Part shown: positions 24,709-43,611 of the stretch, in pieces | Layout of the letters: each line of letters begins with the position of its first letter | Position numbering within the stretch: the stretch's first letter is position 1 | Source: Silurus meridionalis | Taxonomy: Eukaryota; Chordata; Actinopteri; Siluriformes; Siluridae | Reading direction: 5' to 3' | Length of the DNA: 64,000 nucleotides | Assembly: GCF_014805685.1 (NCBI RefSeq) | Contig: NC_060890.1 | Span: 22,299,500 to 22,363,499, forward strand | Program-made: the position numbers and the translations under genes | Notes under the pieces: model-generated | The model's database searches: none | What the model was told of the DNA's origin: nothing | What the model saw: only the letters and a program-made list of their open reading frames with translations

Positions 24709-24780
24709 ATTCTAGGTTAAAGTCTTTGGCCTGGAGGACAAACTTTTCCAGTTGGATCGGCATGACTTCATAGGGCAAAT
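24709..24780 (-). CDS. Candidate isolated coding exon, minus strand, gene unknown
   Basis: On the minus strand a 72-nt block follows a pyrimidine-rich tract ending ctctctttgattcag and ends at a near-perfect donor, gtgagt. Read with two leading bases it gives LPYEVMPIQLEKFVLQAKDF then NLE, with one base left over, so it is a symmetric phase 1-1 exon. The composition and splice sites look like a genuine internal exon. I do not recognise the protein, and neighbouring exons were not found. If real it belongs to a gene running away from tekt3. Confidence 0.45.
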
Positions 24781-24837
24781 CTGAATCAAAGAGAGATGAA
24801 TGCAAAGATATATACATAAATATATACATTTTTTTTT

Positions 24838-25608
24838 TTATTTTTATCTTATTTCATTTATTTTGTAAGAGTATTTGCTATGCTATTCTGATCTTACAAT
24901 ACCAGAAATGACATTAAAACACTAGGTTATGTTGTGTCTCACTGGAAGTTTGAACATTGATGCACCACACATCCACCCAAATAATTCTTGCCTATTGATG
25001 TGGGTTGGCAGAAAGTCATGCTTTGTTATTTTACCTTCTCCAGGAAGGCATAGCGAGGTAAGTGCTCAGAAAACTTGGCTGAAGAACAGCAAAACTAATA
25101 TGGGTCAGGGAAAAAAATCAATTTAAAAGAAATACCTCATATGTAGACATATCCTCATGTCTGCTTACATATACTGCAATTTAGATTCTATTTTATTTAT
25201 TTAATAAAAGTAATAATTGAATAGCACAGTGGTGTAAAGAATGGAGTTGCAGTTGGGCTAAGCCATTCAGAAAAGCTGGCCCAGGCACACATATCTTGTA
25301 CACACTCAGGTGCCGGGGGGTGCTGCGGTCATTCTTACTCCACATTTTGCAGTAGTAAAATTTTATGTTCAAACATGATTTCCAGAGCAGTCTTTGGACT
25401 CACGCAGCAGCAGCAGCTCCATCGCAGATCTAGTCACCAACACCATCTACACTCCATAAATAAGTTAATATTGCTATCTTCATACTAAAAATTGTCTTGG
25501 CTATAATTAGATAAAATTGGCATGAACATTTTCATACATGGTCATACATGGATTTTTCAGGAGTACATTGGTAGAAATATAATTTCCATCTATAAACATT
25601 TAAATTAT
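24838..25608. other. No recognised feature
   Basis: AT-rich non-coding sequence with no clear repeat family. Confidence 0.55.
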
Positions 25609-26058
25609 ATTTCAAGTCAAGTTTATTTCTATAGCGCTTTTCACAACAGACTCAGAGTCTCAAAACAGCTTTACAGAAATCAACAGTCAAGGTGCATTTA
25701 TCCCTGATTACTGTGGCAAGGAAAAACTCCCTTAGATGTTATGAGGAAAAAACCTTAAGAGGAACCAGACTCAAAAGGGGAACCCATAAAACACACCATT
25801 AAACACTCCAGGAGGTCCAATGTCAAAACTCCACTCATGCAGTGGGATCCAATTGGCACTGGTACGGCTCTAGATGGTACGGGATGTTTGCAAGTTCGGC
25901 ATCTACTTCTTCAAAGGTCCATAATCTTCATGAGGTGGGACGTGACTGGAGCTGGCCAAACCTCAGGATGCCTCGGGATGGGGAGGATATGTCACAATAC
26001 AAGGCAAATTCTCAACTACACCTGCTCCAAGAAGGTCTTACAATAAGACAGACTTGAG
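25609..26058 (-). mobile_element. LINE 3' end, reverse orientation
   Basis: Starts caagtcaagtttatttctat (a reversed tail), then aaacagctttacagaaatca, aggaaaaactcccttagatg and aaaggtccataatcttcatg. It runs parallel to 57827-58440. Only the 3' untranslated part is present. Confidence 0.75.
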
Positions 26059-26499
26059 AAAAAGTCTTGAATGTATTCAATATTGATTTTTGCCATTGTC
26101 GCTTGAAAACAGAGATTTCTCCAGATTCTTTGAAACCTTTGATGGTATTATGTGCTGTTTTACAATTTTATTTTAAGGATCATTATTCTGAAATTGTCAC
26201 AGTCTTCTACAGATTAATGAAGCTCCGCCCATGTTTACTTTTGAGAGACTCTTCCAATATTTATAACCCAATTATCTTACTGACCTGTTGTCAATTAACT
26301 CATTTAGCTGCTAACTGTTTCTCCAACTGTTTCATTTTAATAATAACACTTACTTTTTTGCCCTGTCCCAACTTTTTTGCGACGTGTTATAGATCTCAAA
26401 TTCAGAATAACCTTTTTATCTGAAAATGGAAAATTTCTTCAGTTTGAATATTTGCTATGTTTTTTATATGTTCTATTGTGAATAAAATATATTATATGA

Positions 26500-26575
26500 A
26501 CTGTGACTCTTCTGGGACAATGTTCCACTATATTTCAGGAGTGTGTTTGTGGAGGTTTTTGCTTATTCAATGCAC
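26500..26575. mobile_element. Short DNA-transposon fragment
   Basis: ccactatatttcaggagtgt and the following gtttgtggaggtttttgctt resemble the equivalent segment at 23425-23462. Confidence 0.35.
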
Positions 26576-27299
26576 ACTGTCTCAAACAACACAGTCTCAC
26601 TGCATTTCGTGATATAGTCACAAACTTTACCCAATTGATTTGTGTTCATGGACACGGATTTCCTCTTTTTTTCATGCCACTCAGCAGAACTGCCTCATTA
26701 GAGGCATAGCAATGGAGGCGGAGGAAAATAGGTAATGCTGGCAGAAATGCTAAAAGGTAATCTTTTTTCTCAATTTTTATCAGCGAATAAGGTAGAAAAT
26801 ATACGATTAGGGTTAGGGTAAGGGTTATACTGTAATAAATGTATGTCTTTAAATAAACACATCTATTTAATTAACCGGGAGAATATATTTACTGTATTTT
26901 GACTGGAAGAACCACTGACGATTGTTTATAATAGCGAGGAGCTTAGCATATATGATGCAATTAAAACAAGGATAATATCTCCTGCTTAAATGTTAAGTAA
27001 TAGTGCTTAATGATTAAAAAAATCAATAACAAACAAGAAAAAAACAATACCGCATCTGTGGCAGAAAGAAAACTTTGGTTGGAGGCACCAAAAATACTTC
27101 CTATTGAAATACATTACATAGAAAGTCGATCCTCAGTGATACAAAAAAATAGACTATATGACGAAATGCTGTGAGACTGGACTGTCTCAAACCAGCTTTA
27201 CAAAGATAACAAGGTGTTTAAGTTGTATAAAATCATTTTAGTGCCTATAAGTTTGCTCATTCACCCAAAAGAGAAATGTTTATAATAGCACATCCAGTA

Positions 27300-27372
27300 G
27301 CATCCTTTACAGCTGTGTGTCTCCATCCTTGTGGTACCAGTTTTGGGAAGAACCAAAAATGGCTGGAAAAGT
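27300..27372. mobile_element. Short DNA-transposon fragment
   Basis: gaagaaccaaaaatggctgg and the preceding text match 35174-35240. Confidence 0.4.
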
Positions 27373-27374
27373 CA

Positions 27375-30300
27375 CGTGTCCAAACCAAGAGACATGTGAC
27401 AGTCTGTACTGTATGGCCTTTAGTATTTATTTTATCAAGATCTGTCTGAGCAAGATTATGAAGGCTGCAAATAATCATTTGCAAAAGCCAAAGCCACATG
27501 ATCAGGCTTTTTAAGATTGCCATAAGTCTCGACCACTCCCCTCTTCGTGATCAGTGTGAAAACTAAGTCGATGCATTGACTGTAATAGGACCTGCGGATG
27601 ATTGTGGCGTGTTAAATTGCCTTGTATGCGCTTTTCCTGTCACGATGAATGATTGATAAGCACCGTGTAACTCAGCTGCAGCTCTGAAGCGAGGTGACCC
27701 ACCTGACTCACTGATTCACAGCTCAGATTTCCCTCCACAAGAGACATGATAATCAACAGCAAGCAACAGTAGCCAGGACAACTAACACAGTTCCATCATA
27801 GCCTGCCAGCGTAACAGATCTTAGAGATGATTAGCACAAAAAAAATGGATGAATAAGTTGGTTAGTTGTTTAAATCTAAGACGTGCAGCATAAATGATCA
27901 GCTGTAATGTATAAAAAAGTATCTGTTGAAGTGTAAATATAAAGGCTAATGATTAGTCGGTGATGTGGAGTAATCTATTATTCACAAGACCATGTTTGGG
28001 TGACTTGTTTGGTCTCTGTTTTCGGGAAGTTAAATTAAGGAGGAGTAGTTTTTTTTTTTTACCCTAAAAGGAAAATATCTTATTTACTTACGTATTGTAT
28101 TTTCAAGAAAAACTGAATTAACCTTGCCCCTCAGTATATTGTATCATATAAATGACTGGATTGCATTAATAGTATTGCTCACACCCTTTGCTCTACATAA
28201 TTTAGTCTAGCAATTAGATGTGTGTGTCTAATTTGCATTTCATTTTAGCAATTACTCATTTTAATGAAAATATATATCATGTAATCTATATGTGATATGT
28301 TCACTGAATCTGTTCATTCTTATAATCTAGAGTACATTTCCAGGGAAATTTACTATTCCTCTAAACCCTTAAAGTTTTATACAATAAACTTGGATCATCT
28401 TTTCATACTTGGAAGTGCTAAAGTGCTACTTTAAAGCCCACTTAAAGGATTTTAAACATCACTGATGCTTAGCCAGAGGCAAATATTTGCATCCACCATT
28501 CTCACTGAATAGACAGTCATATATCTCTATTATATAAAAAAAATCCAAGCAACAAGACAACAATCAAAACCACGAGGCTACAGAAAAATAGGTTGAAGAG
28601 ACATTTTTGTCACAACCCTCTCTGCCCTCAGACCTGATTTGAAGAAGGCAGCATATGACAATTGGCAGGAGAAAAATGTCAAGAAGAATGTGTGGGGGTT
28701 GGGATATGAGGCGGCCAAATATTACGAGCGTGAAAATCCAAAACGATGCCCAGGCAAGATGAAAACCGCTTGAGAGGCAGTTACAGAGGCAACACACTGG
28801 CATATTGATTATTAGAGAAAATCTTTTATCAGGTTAACAAAACAGACATAGAACCTTTAGAACAATAGCAGTTTGTTAACTTACTGTATTAATAGAGAGA
28901 AAAAAGAAACCAAAGCGTATGATAGACTATTCTTCCTTCCCTGATGTGCCCATAACTCTGAAACAGAGTAAATCTGGTCTCATTGGATCACATGACCGTT
29001 TTCCATTGTTCTAGAATCAAGTCTATATGCTCCATAGAAAACTAAAGTCTTTATTCCAATCAGCATTATTCATAAGTGGTTTTCTTCACAGCTGTGGAGC
29101 AAAGAATCCCTACAGTTTGCTTCACATGGAGCATGTGGAAATGCTATTAATTTCAGTATCGAAAACAAATCCTGATTATTAAAGAATCTTTTTCGACCAA
29201 ATTTTTTTCTTGGAGGCGATTCTCTACTATTGTTCCAGGTTTTAATAATGCATTGGACAGTTCTCGGCTCAGTTTTAGTAGTTTAGTCAATCTCTTTAAT
29301 TGTTTGCTTGATGCAGGCCAATAATTTGACCTTTTTGAAAAAAACAGTTTTAGAATCGAATGTTTTTCATGATTTGTCTTTGGCATGGTTGCTCGAGAAC
29401 TTATTGCCAATTATTCAATGGAAGGTTCTAACCAATTTGCATAGTTAAATCTAGAAGGTCATTTTTTTGGCCAGATCATTGTATATTATATGAATGTGAG
29501 CATGCAAATATTTCTTAGTGTAGTTTAGGCTAGCATAGTTTCTACTTTCTGTTTTTTTGCTTATAATTTATGTCTATCCTCATGATTTGAAGTAAAAGTC
29601 ATGAAAAACTTTTGAATAATAAATGCTATAATTAGCCAAAAAATAGGCTGATATTTGAAAATGTAATCATATAAAATATTTTACATGACATCATTGTTAC
29701 ATTCTTGCTTTTCATTGGTCAGAATATTGAAGCTTTGATCATAGCTCATTCCTAGGGATTGGTGAACACTCCACAGCTTATCTTTGTAGTGAACAGAATA
29801 ATTGTTGGCTTATTTAAAAAGAAAAAAATGTGTACTCTTAATATAAGAGAAATTGATTTAACATTTACAGGGGGTGGTTGGGTCATTTAATGTTCAGGAC
29901 AACACAGTTCATAAGCTTTTAATAATAGAAAAATAGAATTGAAAGGCTAGTGAGAAAATAGGTGTTTTCAGCTATTACAACATAAATATATCCAGACATT
30001 TTTTATGGGTATTTAACTATGATACTAAAGCATACTGAAATCATTAAAGAATGTTTATTTGGTAATAAGAGACTGAGATTTGAACATTCAGAATATATAA
30101 GAAACAGGATATTCGTTCAAATCCTGGCTTTTTCTTTGCACATTCCTAATGGGTGTGTGTCCCATCTGTCCTGCTTTCTACATAAAACGCTATAGACAAT
30201 ATAAATACATGCAGCTGTGAACTGTCATACATTCTTAAAAAGATTCAAATCTTTATGTGCAACTTATGTCCAGCAAAAACACCGCTTATGTCCATATCTG

Positions 30301-31960
30301 ACTTGTTTGAACAAGCTGAGAGTGTTAGTTTATCTTTAAGAGAGATGGAAACTTGATACTCATATGAAGTCTGGCACATGATAAAAAACACAAATAAATC
30401 TTTCAGTAAAAAAAAAATTGAAATTGATTTAATGTAACCAAAATAAAATTGGCTTAAAATATTTCTAACTATTTATTATGGGAGCTTACAAATTCTTCAC
30501 AAAAAGGTGGGATGTTGATGATTAGCTACCTCTATAAGTGCCCTCCTTTGCAGTGTATGAAAGCAGTCAGAGCGTGTGAGAACAGAGTAAACACACTGGA
30601 ACAGCAGAGAACCTGTTGCCTCAGCTTTCTTTCACGTTCCTGCTTGGTTAATTTGGCGTGACTGGATTACGGGGTGGCTAATTCATTGGTTGCAGATGGG
30701 TGCTAGCTGAAAGAGACTCATGCAGTGTTGCTTACTGGGAGGGCTGGAGTGAACTGGCATCCAAATCTCCTGTGTCAGCATTGCATAGAAAAATCAAGCC
30801 TGCTGACCTACTGGAACTATTTGGAAATAAATTGTTTCATACAGCAGATTCAATCCAGCTGCAAGAATTACTTTTAACACTATAAGATATATTGCTTTTT
30901 CTATCTGAAAATGTGTTGAAAAGGAATCATTCCCTTGTATTATAGAAACATTGCAGTGCTTTTTCACCTAGACTCTATTCACCAATGCTGAAAAGTATGT
31001 GTGATTATTACGAACATCCTCATATGACCATGATCATATGTTATGCAAAAACACACAGGTCCCTAGGAAAGGAGGCCTAATTCATAGCCATCTGAGAAAT
31101 ATCCCCCCCCCTAATAATTTGTCCCTAAGAACTCAAAAGCTTCTTATAAAACTGTGAAGTCAGATATTTTTAAGTCAGTATGTACAGTATGTATCAAACA
31201 TATTCTAGCATGACAACGTCCCTGTGTACAAAGTAAGTTCCATAAAGATATGGTTTTCATGGATTAAATATTATTAGCTTGCTGAGACTTTGAAGCAAAT
31301 ACAATGGAGGTCATATTCCTGGATTGACAGGTGACCCATTAACTGAAAACTCATTAATAATGAAGATCTCTACAGAACTATTTCTAAAAAAATAAATATT
31401 TACCTATGTATCTTTAACAAGTTTTCCATGGCATGACATGAAAAGTGCCTACATTTTTATCAAAGATCAAGTGGTGTGCATGTGGAAACACTAATTTGCT
31501 AGTGCATAATAATAAATGCATTTATTTTTGTGAAAAATAACAAATTATACAATATAATACATTATATGACCAGACTACAAAAAAATGAGTTGTATTTATT
31601 TGATCTATTCTAATCAATGTACCAAAATGTGCTTGGAGGGCTTACCTGGCAACCCCCATCCCCCAGCCCATATCACCCCCTACCCCCTACAAGGGTTTAA
31701 TTTAAATCCAACTGGACATAAATGAGCAGCCCTCCAGCTAATCCAACACTGTATTTAGTCCATATACATTTCCGTCTGTAACAATGAATTTCAGACAGTT
31801 GGAGTTTATTCACCATGGTATCTCCAGTGGTGACCGCCTGTGTGGCAGCTCTGTGAATAATCAGGTTTATTCAGTCATTAACCATTGAGCTTTGAGTGCC
31901 AACGGATAGCTCACCTGTGTATTAATAATGGATTAGAGCCCTCCTGTCTGTCAGATCCAG
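27375..31960. other. No recognised feature
   Basis: About 4.6 kb upstream of tekt3 with no convincing exon, RNA or repeat family. Short C-rich and T-rich tracts occur (for example 31104-31111). Regulatory sequence for tekt3 may lie here, but no motif is strong enough to call. Confidence 0.55.
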
Positions 31961-31969
31961 TCAGTTGTT

Positions 31970-32028
31970 GTGCAGTGTGTAACAGTGCAGTCTCGGTGGG
32001 ATCTGGGTTATGCTGAAGATTGTGACTG
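31970..32028 (+). other. tekt3: Possible 5' non-coding exon of tekt3
   Basis: The sequence ends in ctg followed by a good donor, gtgaggt (32029). A pyrimidine-rich stretch ending in an acceptor AG at 32260-32261 lies 22 nt before the tekt3 ATG. The arrangement fits a short leader exon spliced to the first coding exon. The left edge is arbitrary because no promoter element was recognised. This is inference from splice-site fit only. Confidence 0.35.
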
Positions 32029-32282
32029 GTGAGGTTTAAACAGTTTTTATCATTATTCTGTTGGATTCTGTTGAACTTTAGTCATTTGAATATTTTCAGT
32101 ATGACCTAAATATTATCAATAAATACATTTTCTGAGTCCAACACTGAAATTATACTAATGTATTAAATGGAAAGGTGGACCTATGAGTGAAATCATAAAC
32201 TTATTTACTGTTATTTTGAATATATATTGCTTTTTCCTTGCTCATTTCTTATAAAATCTAGATTTCTTTTTGCTTGACAAAC

Positions 32283-39053
<6,771 letters not shown>

Positions 39054-39562
39054 AAAATCCAGATTTCTAAACCCTTAAATGCAATATTAAACATCAGTGT
39101 GGGACAAACCTCATTTACTAATTGCTAACAAAATGAAATTACCATAATTTAGATTTTCCTAATGTAGTTCTTAAAAAAAGTTATTTACACCTGTTTGTAT
39201 ATTAATATAGTATATTAATAGAATATGTTTGTTTTGCATATAGGTTATCTTTTTACATATAAAAGATTAATTCTATAGTACAATCACCACTGAATTCATC
39301 CATTACATATTTAATCACTCATCATAAAAGTCAAAGCTCAAGTCAGGATATTATGACCAAAATATGTCCAAGGAGGTAAATTTTAAATGCGAAAGAAATA
39401 GGCATAAAAAAGCTAAAATTGAGCTAGTAACAATCTGATGTTAACAAGTGTAGTAACAATTGAATGTGGTGTGTCATTGCCTCATGATGCTTAAACATTA
39501 GCTCTGTTATTACACGTAAACATGTGACTAGTTCTAAACCTCACTTGAAAGTTTTATGTTAC

Positions 39563-39568
39563 AATAAA
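39563..39568 (+). promoter_or_regulatory. Candidate polyadenylation signal for tekt3
   Basis: An AATAAA hexamer about 510 bp after the tekt3 stop. It is the first clear canonical hexamer noticed downstream, but such AT-rich DNA produces the motif by chance. Confidence 0.35.
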
Positions 39569-39740
39569 AAAAAACATAAAAAATATTCTGTTGTAGCTAA
39601 ATTGCTGATCTTTCAAAAGCTAAAAAACTGAATAGGGTATGCATTAAAAATTATAAAATTACCAGATGACATTACTGATTTGCAAAGTCTTTGTTATGCC
39701 ACAGTCATTTGCACATACAGAAGTACCGTACAAGACACCA

Positions 39741-40042
39741 TCACTAGGTTACGTAGGTAAACCTAGTTCCCTGAGAGAATGAGAGCTGCGTCAAAAAACG
39801 CTTTGGGAATGCCTCACGTTGTTCACGCTCTGAATCACGTGTAAAATCTGGCCAATAGGCAGTCGTGACGTCATAGTCGGGCGACATCGCACAAACCAGG
39901 AAGCTACAAAATAGGAGCGTGATGGGAGGACATCAGCTTCTGGAAAAGGAGAAGGTAAGCGCTGCAGGTATGCAGGGGGTATGGCTTGTTGACGCAGCTC
40001 TCATTCCCTCAGGGAACTAGGGTTACCTACGTAACCTAGTGA
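39741..40042. repeat. Inverted repeat of DIRS end and complementary region
   Basis: 39741-39792 and 39991-40042 are 52-nt arms complementary except for two positions, built on tcactaggttacgtaggtaa and ttccctgagagaatgagag. They are separated by 198 bp. Confidence 0.9.
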
Positions 40043-40435
40043 CATTCCCTTTCAGGAAATTGAGCTGCATCGACAACACTTTTGGAATGAGTGTCCAATC
40101 ATGCCATACTGACCAGTCCCTAGCGCGTCTGCGCACAACCTGCATGCAGGACAGAGGAGTTGGGAGTGGCAGGGTGGACAAGCCCACAGTGTTACAAATG
40201 TCCTGGAGTGATGCTTCTGTGGACAAGGCTGTAGAGGCCATACCCCAGGTGGAATGAGCCTTAACTCTAAAAGGAGTGGAAAGACCAGAAGACTCTTAAA
40301 CAGAGAAATAGCATCCACAATCCATCTACTGAGCGTCTGCTTATTAGCCAGGAATCCTTTCCTATGAGGGCCATAGCAGACTGCTCCGACTTCCTCCACA
40401 GACTCAACACTGGACTCTGCTCGCACTGGACACAG

Positions 40436-40735
40436 TCAATTTTCCTTTTCCTGGTTAGGGGCTAGGAAAGGAGGAGAGCAGAATGCCTGCAAAATGACAG
40501 GTCGCGAGGGAGCCGCAGGCACCTTAGGAACACACCCCGGTTTGGGGTAAAGAATAGCACTGACCATGCCACGGGCAAACTCCAGGAGAGACGGGGCCAC
40601 AGAAAGAGCCTGTAGGTCCCTGACCCTCCTAAGGGAGGAGATTGCCAGGATAAAAGGTGGTCTTAACTGACAAAAACCCAAGGGCCACATCGGCCAAGAG
40701 CTCAAAAAGGGACTCAGATAGAGCCGCCAACACAA
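40436..40735 (-). pseudogene. DIRS tyrosine-recombinase fragment
   Basis: The minus frame reads AISSLRRVRDLQALSVAPSL and GMVSAILYPKPGCVPKVPAA, typical of the catalytic-domain N-terminal side of DIRS recombinases (an R-D-L-AL segment). Adjacent frames 40714-40896 and 40052-40426 continue the protein on either side, so at least two frame changes are present. Confidence 0.7.
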
Positions 40736-40948
40736 CAGCCAAGTCCCACACAGGCACTCTGGGTTATGTCCCGGGCCTCAGCCTCCGCGTGACCGAAATG
40801 TGTAACGAGGGGATGTTTCCCCAGCGACTGCCCCGCTAGTGGGGTACAATAAGCCGCGATAGCAGACACGTAACCTTCAGTTGCAAACAGATTCACCTGG
40901 GTTCTGTAATATCTCCACCTCAGGGTGGAGCCTCCATTCCCTGGGCCT

Positions 40949-41250
40949 TACATTTACATTTACATTTACATTTGCGGCATTTAGCAGACACCCTTATCCA
41001 GAGCGACGTACAAACGTGCTTTAAATCTCTAGTAGTGAATAAATCTACACTGGTACGCAAGAATACAAACTCAATATAAATATAACTCGAATTCTACAAA
41101 CTTGGAAAGTGCTAATTTAGGTATTTCAGGAAGAGGTAGGTCTTCAGTCGTCGAAAGGGCATCTGCTTTTGAGGAGAGTGATCTTTGGGAGCAGAGCGTG
41201 TAGATAGCCATACGGACAATCGGCTCTCGAGGGCATGCTCCACTCCCAAA
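40949..41250. mobile_element. Interspersed repeat, class uncertain
   Basis: Begins with catttacatttacattt units, then gcggcatttagcagacaccc, ttatccagagcgacgtacaa and aagaggtaggtcttcagtcg. This text is common in fish genomes; I cannot assign it safely. It abuts the DIRS remnant. Confidence 0.6.
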
Positions 41251-41415
41251 CAAACAACAAAAAGCTCATGTGTCCCTCCCCCATAATAAAACAGGGGCAA
41301 AGATATGATATGTTGCTGTTTTACTGTTTTACAGTAATTGCATGTTAAAAACATTGATGATTGGTTGAAGGAAAATGTGGTGATCAGTGATTTGTTATTA
41401 TAAACAATATTGATC

Positions 41416-41432
41416 ACTGAATGATTATTAGC
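41416..41432. repeat. Target-site duplication, left of LINE
   Basis: actgaatgattattagc, identical to 44560-44576. Confidence 0.9.
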
Positions 41433-41459
41433 TTCTTCTTCTTCTTTCGGCTGCTCCCA

Positions 41460-42062
41460 TTAGGGGTCGCCACAGCGGATCATCCGTCTCCATACCACCC
41501 TGTCCTCTACATCTGCCTCTTTCACACCAACTACCTGCATGTCTTCCCTCACCACATCCATGAACCTCCTCCTTGGCCTTCCTCTTTTCCTCCTACCTGG
41601 TGGCTCCATCTTCAGCATTCTTCTACCAATATAATTCATGTCCCTTCTCTGCACATGTCCAAACCATCTCAATCTCGCCTCCCTCACCTTGTCACCAAAA
41701 CATCCTACATGTGCTGTCCCTCTAATAAACTCATTTCTAATCTTGTCCATCCTCGTCACTCCCAACGAAAACCTTAACATCTTCAGCTCTGCTACCTCCA
41801 GCTCTGCCTCCTGCCTTTTACTCAATGCCACTGTCTCTAATCCATACAACATCGCAGGTCTCACCACAGTCCTATAAACTTTCCCTTTCATTCTTGCAGA
41901 TACCCTACTATCACAAATCACTCCTGTCACTCTTCTCCACCCACTCCACCCTGCCTGCACTCTTTTCTTTACTTCTAACACACTCTCCATTACTTTGCAC
42001 TGTTGACCCCAGGTACCTGAACTCCTCCACCTTTTCCAGCTCTTCTCCTGCAACCGCATCAC
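41460..42062 (-). pseudogene. RTE-like LINE C-terminal part
   Basis: A 200-codon frame: KKRVQAGWSGWRRVTGVICD, VYRTVVRPAMLYGLETVALS, LGVTRMDKIRNEFIRGTAHV, RWFGHVQRRDMNYIGRRMLK and GRPRRRFMDVVREDM. This is the RT thumb and C-terminal region of the element. The same segment is kept in the truncated copy at 8461-8975. Confidence 0.85.
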
Positions 42063-42164
42063 CCACTGCCCTCCCTCTCATTCACACACATGTACTCTGT
42101 CTTACTCCTACTGACTTTCATTCCCCTTCTCTCCAGTGCATATCTCCACCTCTCCAGGCTCTTC

Positions 42165-43030
42165 TCAACCTGCTCTACTCTCACCACAAATCACAATATC
42201 ATCTGCAAACATCATAGTCCAGGAGACTCCTGTCTGACCTCGTCCGTCAACCTGTCCATCACCACTGCAAACAGGAAAGGGCTCAGGGCCGATCCTTGAT
42301 GCAGTCCAACCTTCACTCTGAACCAGTCTGTCGTACCTACTGCACACTTCACTGCCGTCACACTGTCCTCATACATGTCCTGCACCACCCTTACATACTT
42401 CTCTGACACACCTGACTTCCTCATACAATACCACAACTCCTCTCTTGGCACTCTGTCGACGCTTTCTCTAAATCCACAAATACACAATGCAATTCCTTCT
42501 GTCCTTCTCTATACTTCTCCATCAACATCCTCAAAGCAAATAAGGCATCTGTGGTGCTCTTCCTCGGCATGAAACCATACTGTTGCTCACAGATGGTCAC
42601 CTCTTCTCTCAGCCTGGCTTCCACTACTCTTTCCCATAACTTCATGGTGTGACTGATCAACTTAATTCCCCTGTAGTTACTGCAGGTCTGCACATCTCCT
42701 TATGCTTAAAGATCGGTACCAGCACACTCCTTCTCCATTCCTCAGGCATCCTCTCCCTTCCAGAATCCTGTTAAACAATCTGGTTAAAAACTCCACTGCC
42801 ATCTCTCCTAAACATCTCCACGCCTCTACCGGTATGTCATCTGGTCCAACCGACTTTCCATTCTTCATCCTCTTAATCGCTGCTCTCACTTCCTCCTTAC
42901 TAATCCTATCTACATCCTGCTTCACCAACTCCACATCCTCCAACCTTCTCTCTCTGTGATTTTCCTCATTCATCAGCTGCTCAAAATACTCCCTCCACCT
43001 TCTCAACACACTCTCCTCACTAGTCAACAC
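42165..43030 (-). pseudogene. RTE-like LINE reverse-transcriptase part
   Basis: Spread over frames at 42677-43030 (AAIKRMKNGKSVGPDDIPVE), 42421-42693 (CSNYRGIKLISHTMKLWERV, FVDLEKA), 42212-42487 (VGLHQGSALSPFLFAVVMDR) and 42165-42347 (WTMMFADDIVIC). These are the RT palm and finger motifs. The frame changes after FVDLEKA and again before the FADD box, so the enzyme cannot be made. Confidence 0.85.
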
Positions 43031-43611
43031 ATTTCCTCTCCATCCTTTATTGCTCTAACTTGCAGTACATCCTTCCCAGCTCGGTCCCTCTGCCTGGCCA
43101 ATCGGTATAACTCCTTTTCTCCTTCCTTAGTGTCCAACCTCTTATACAGCTCCTCATATGCCTTTTCCTTGGCTTTCGCCACATCCTCTTAACCTGCTGC
43201 CGCATCTCCTTGTACTCCTGCCTACTTTTCTCATCACTCTGTCGATCCCACTTCTGTTTTGCCAACCTCTTTCCCTAATGCTCTCCTGCACTTCCTCATT
43301 CCACCACCACGTCTCCTTGTCTTGCTTTCTATTTCCAGATGTCACACCAAGTACTTTTCTAGCTGCCTCCTCATCACTCCTGCAGTAGTTCCCCAATCAT
43401 CCGCACCTGTTCACCACCACCGAGCCCCTGTCTGACCTCTTCCCTGAACCTCACACTACACTCTTCCTCCTTCAGTTTCCACCATCTTATTCTTCTTTCA
43501 ATCCTTACATTCCTCCTCTTCTTCTTCGCCTCCAAAACCATCCTACAGACCACCATCCGATGCTGTCTAGCTACACTGTCCCCGCCAACACCTTACAGTC
43601 TCCAATCTCCT

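Larger units (their letters stand above)
39741..40948 (-). mobile_element. DIRS-type retroelement 3' half, minus strand
   Basis: The low-coordinate end is the terminal repeat (about 39741-39960; gctctgaatcacgtgtaaaa, gcacaaaccaggaagctaca) also found at 60520-60610. Next comes an internal region complementary to the end (39991-40042), then recombinase sequence on the minus strand: QDICNTVGLSTLPLPT, GFLANKQTLSRWIVDAI, RVRDLQALSVAPSLLEFARG, and YVSAIAAYCTPLAGQSLGKH (near 40800). The order terminal repeat, complementary region, recombinase fits the 3' end of DIRS elements. Frames are broken. Confidence 0.8.

Noticed and set aside
32274..32282. Extending tekt3 three codons upstream
   Set aside because: The codon at 32274 is TTG, not ATG. 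The usual N-terminus MEL-GST begins at 32283.
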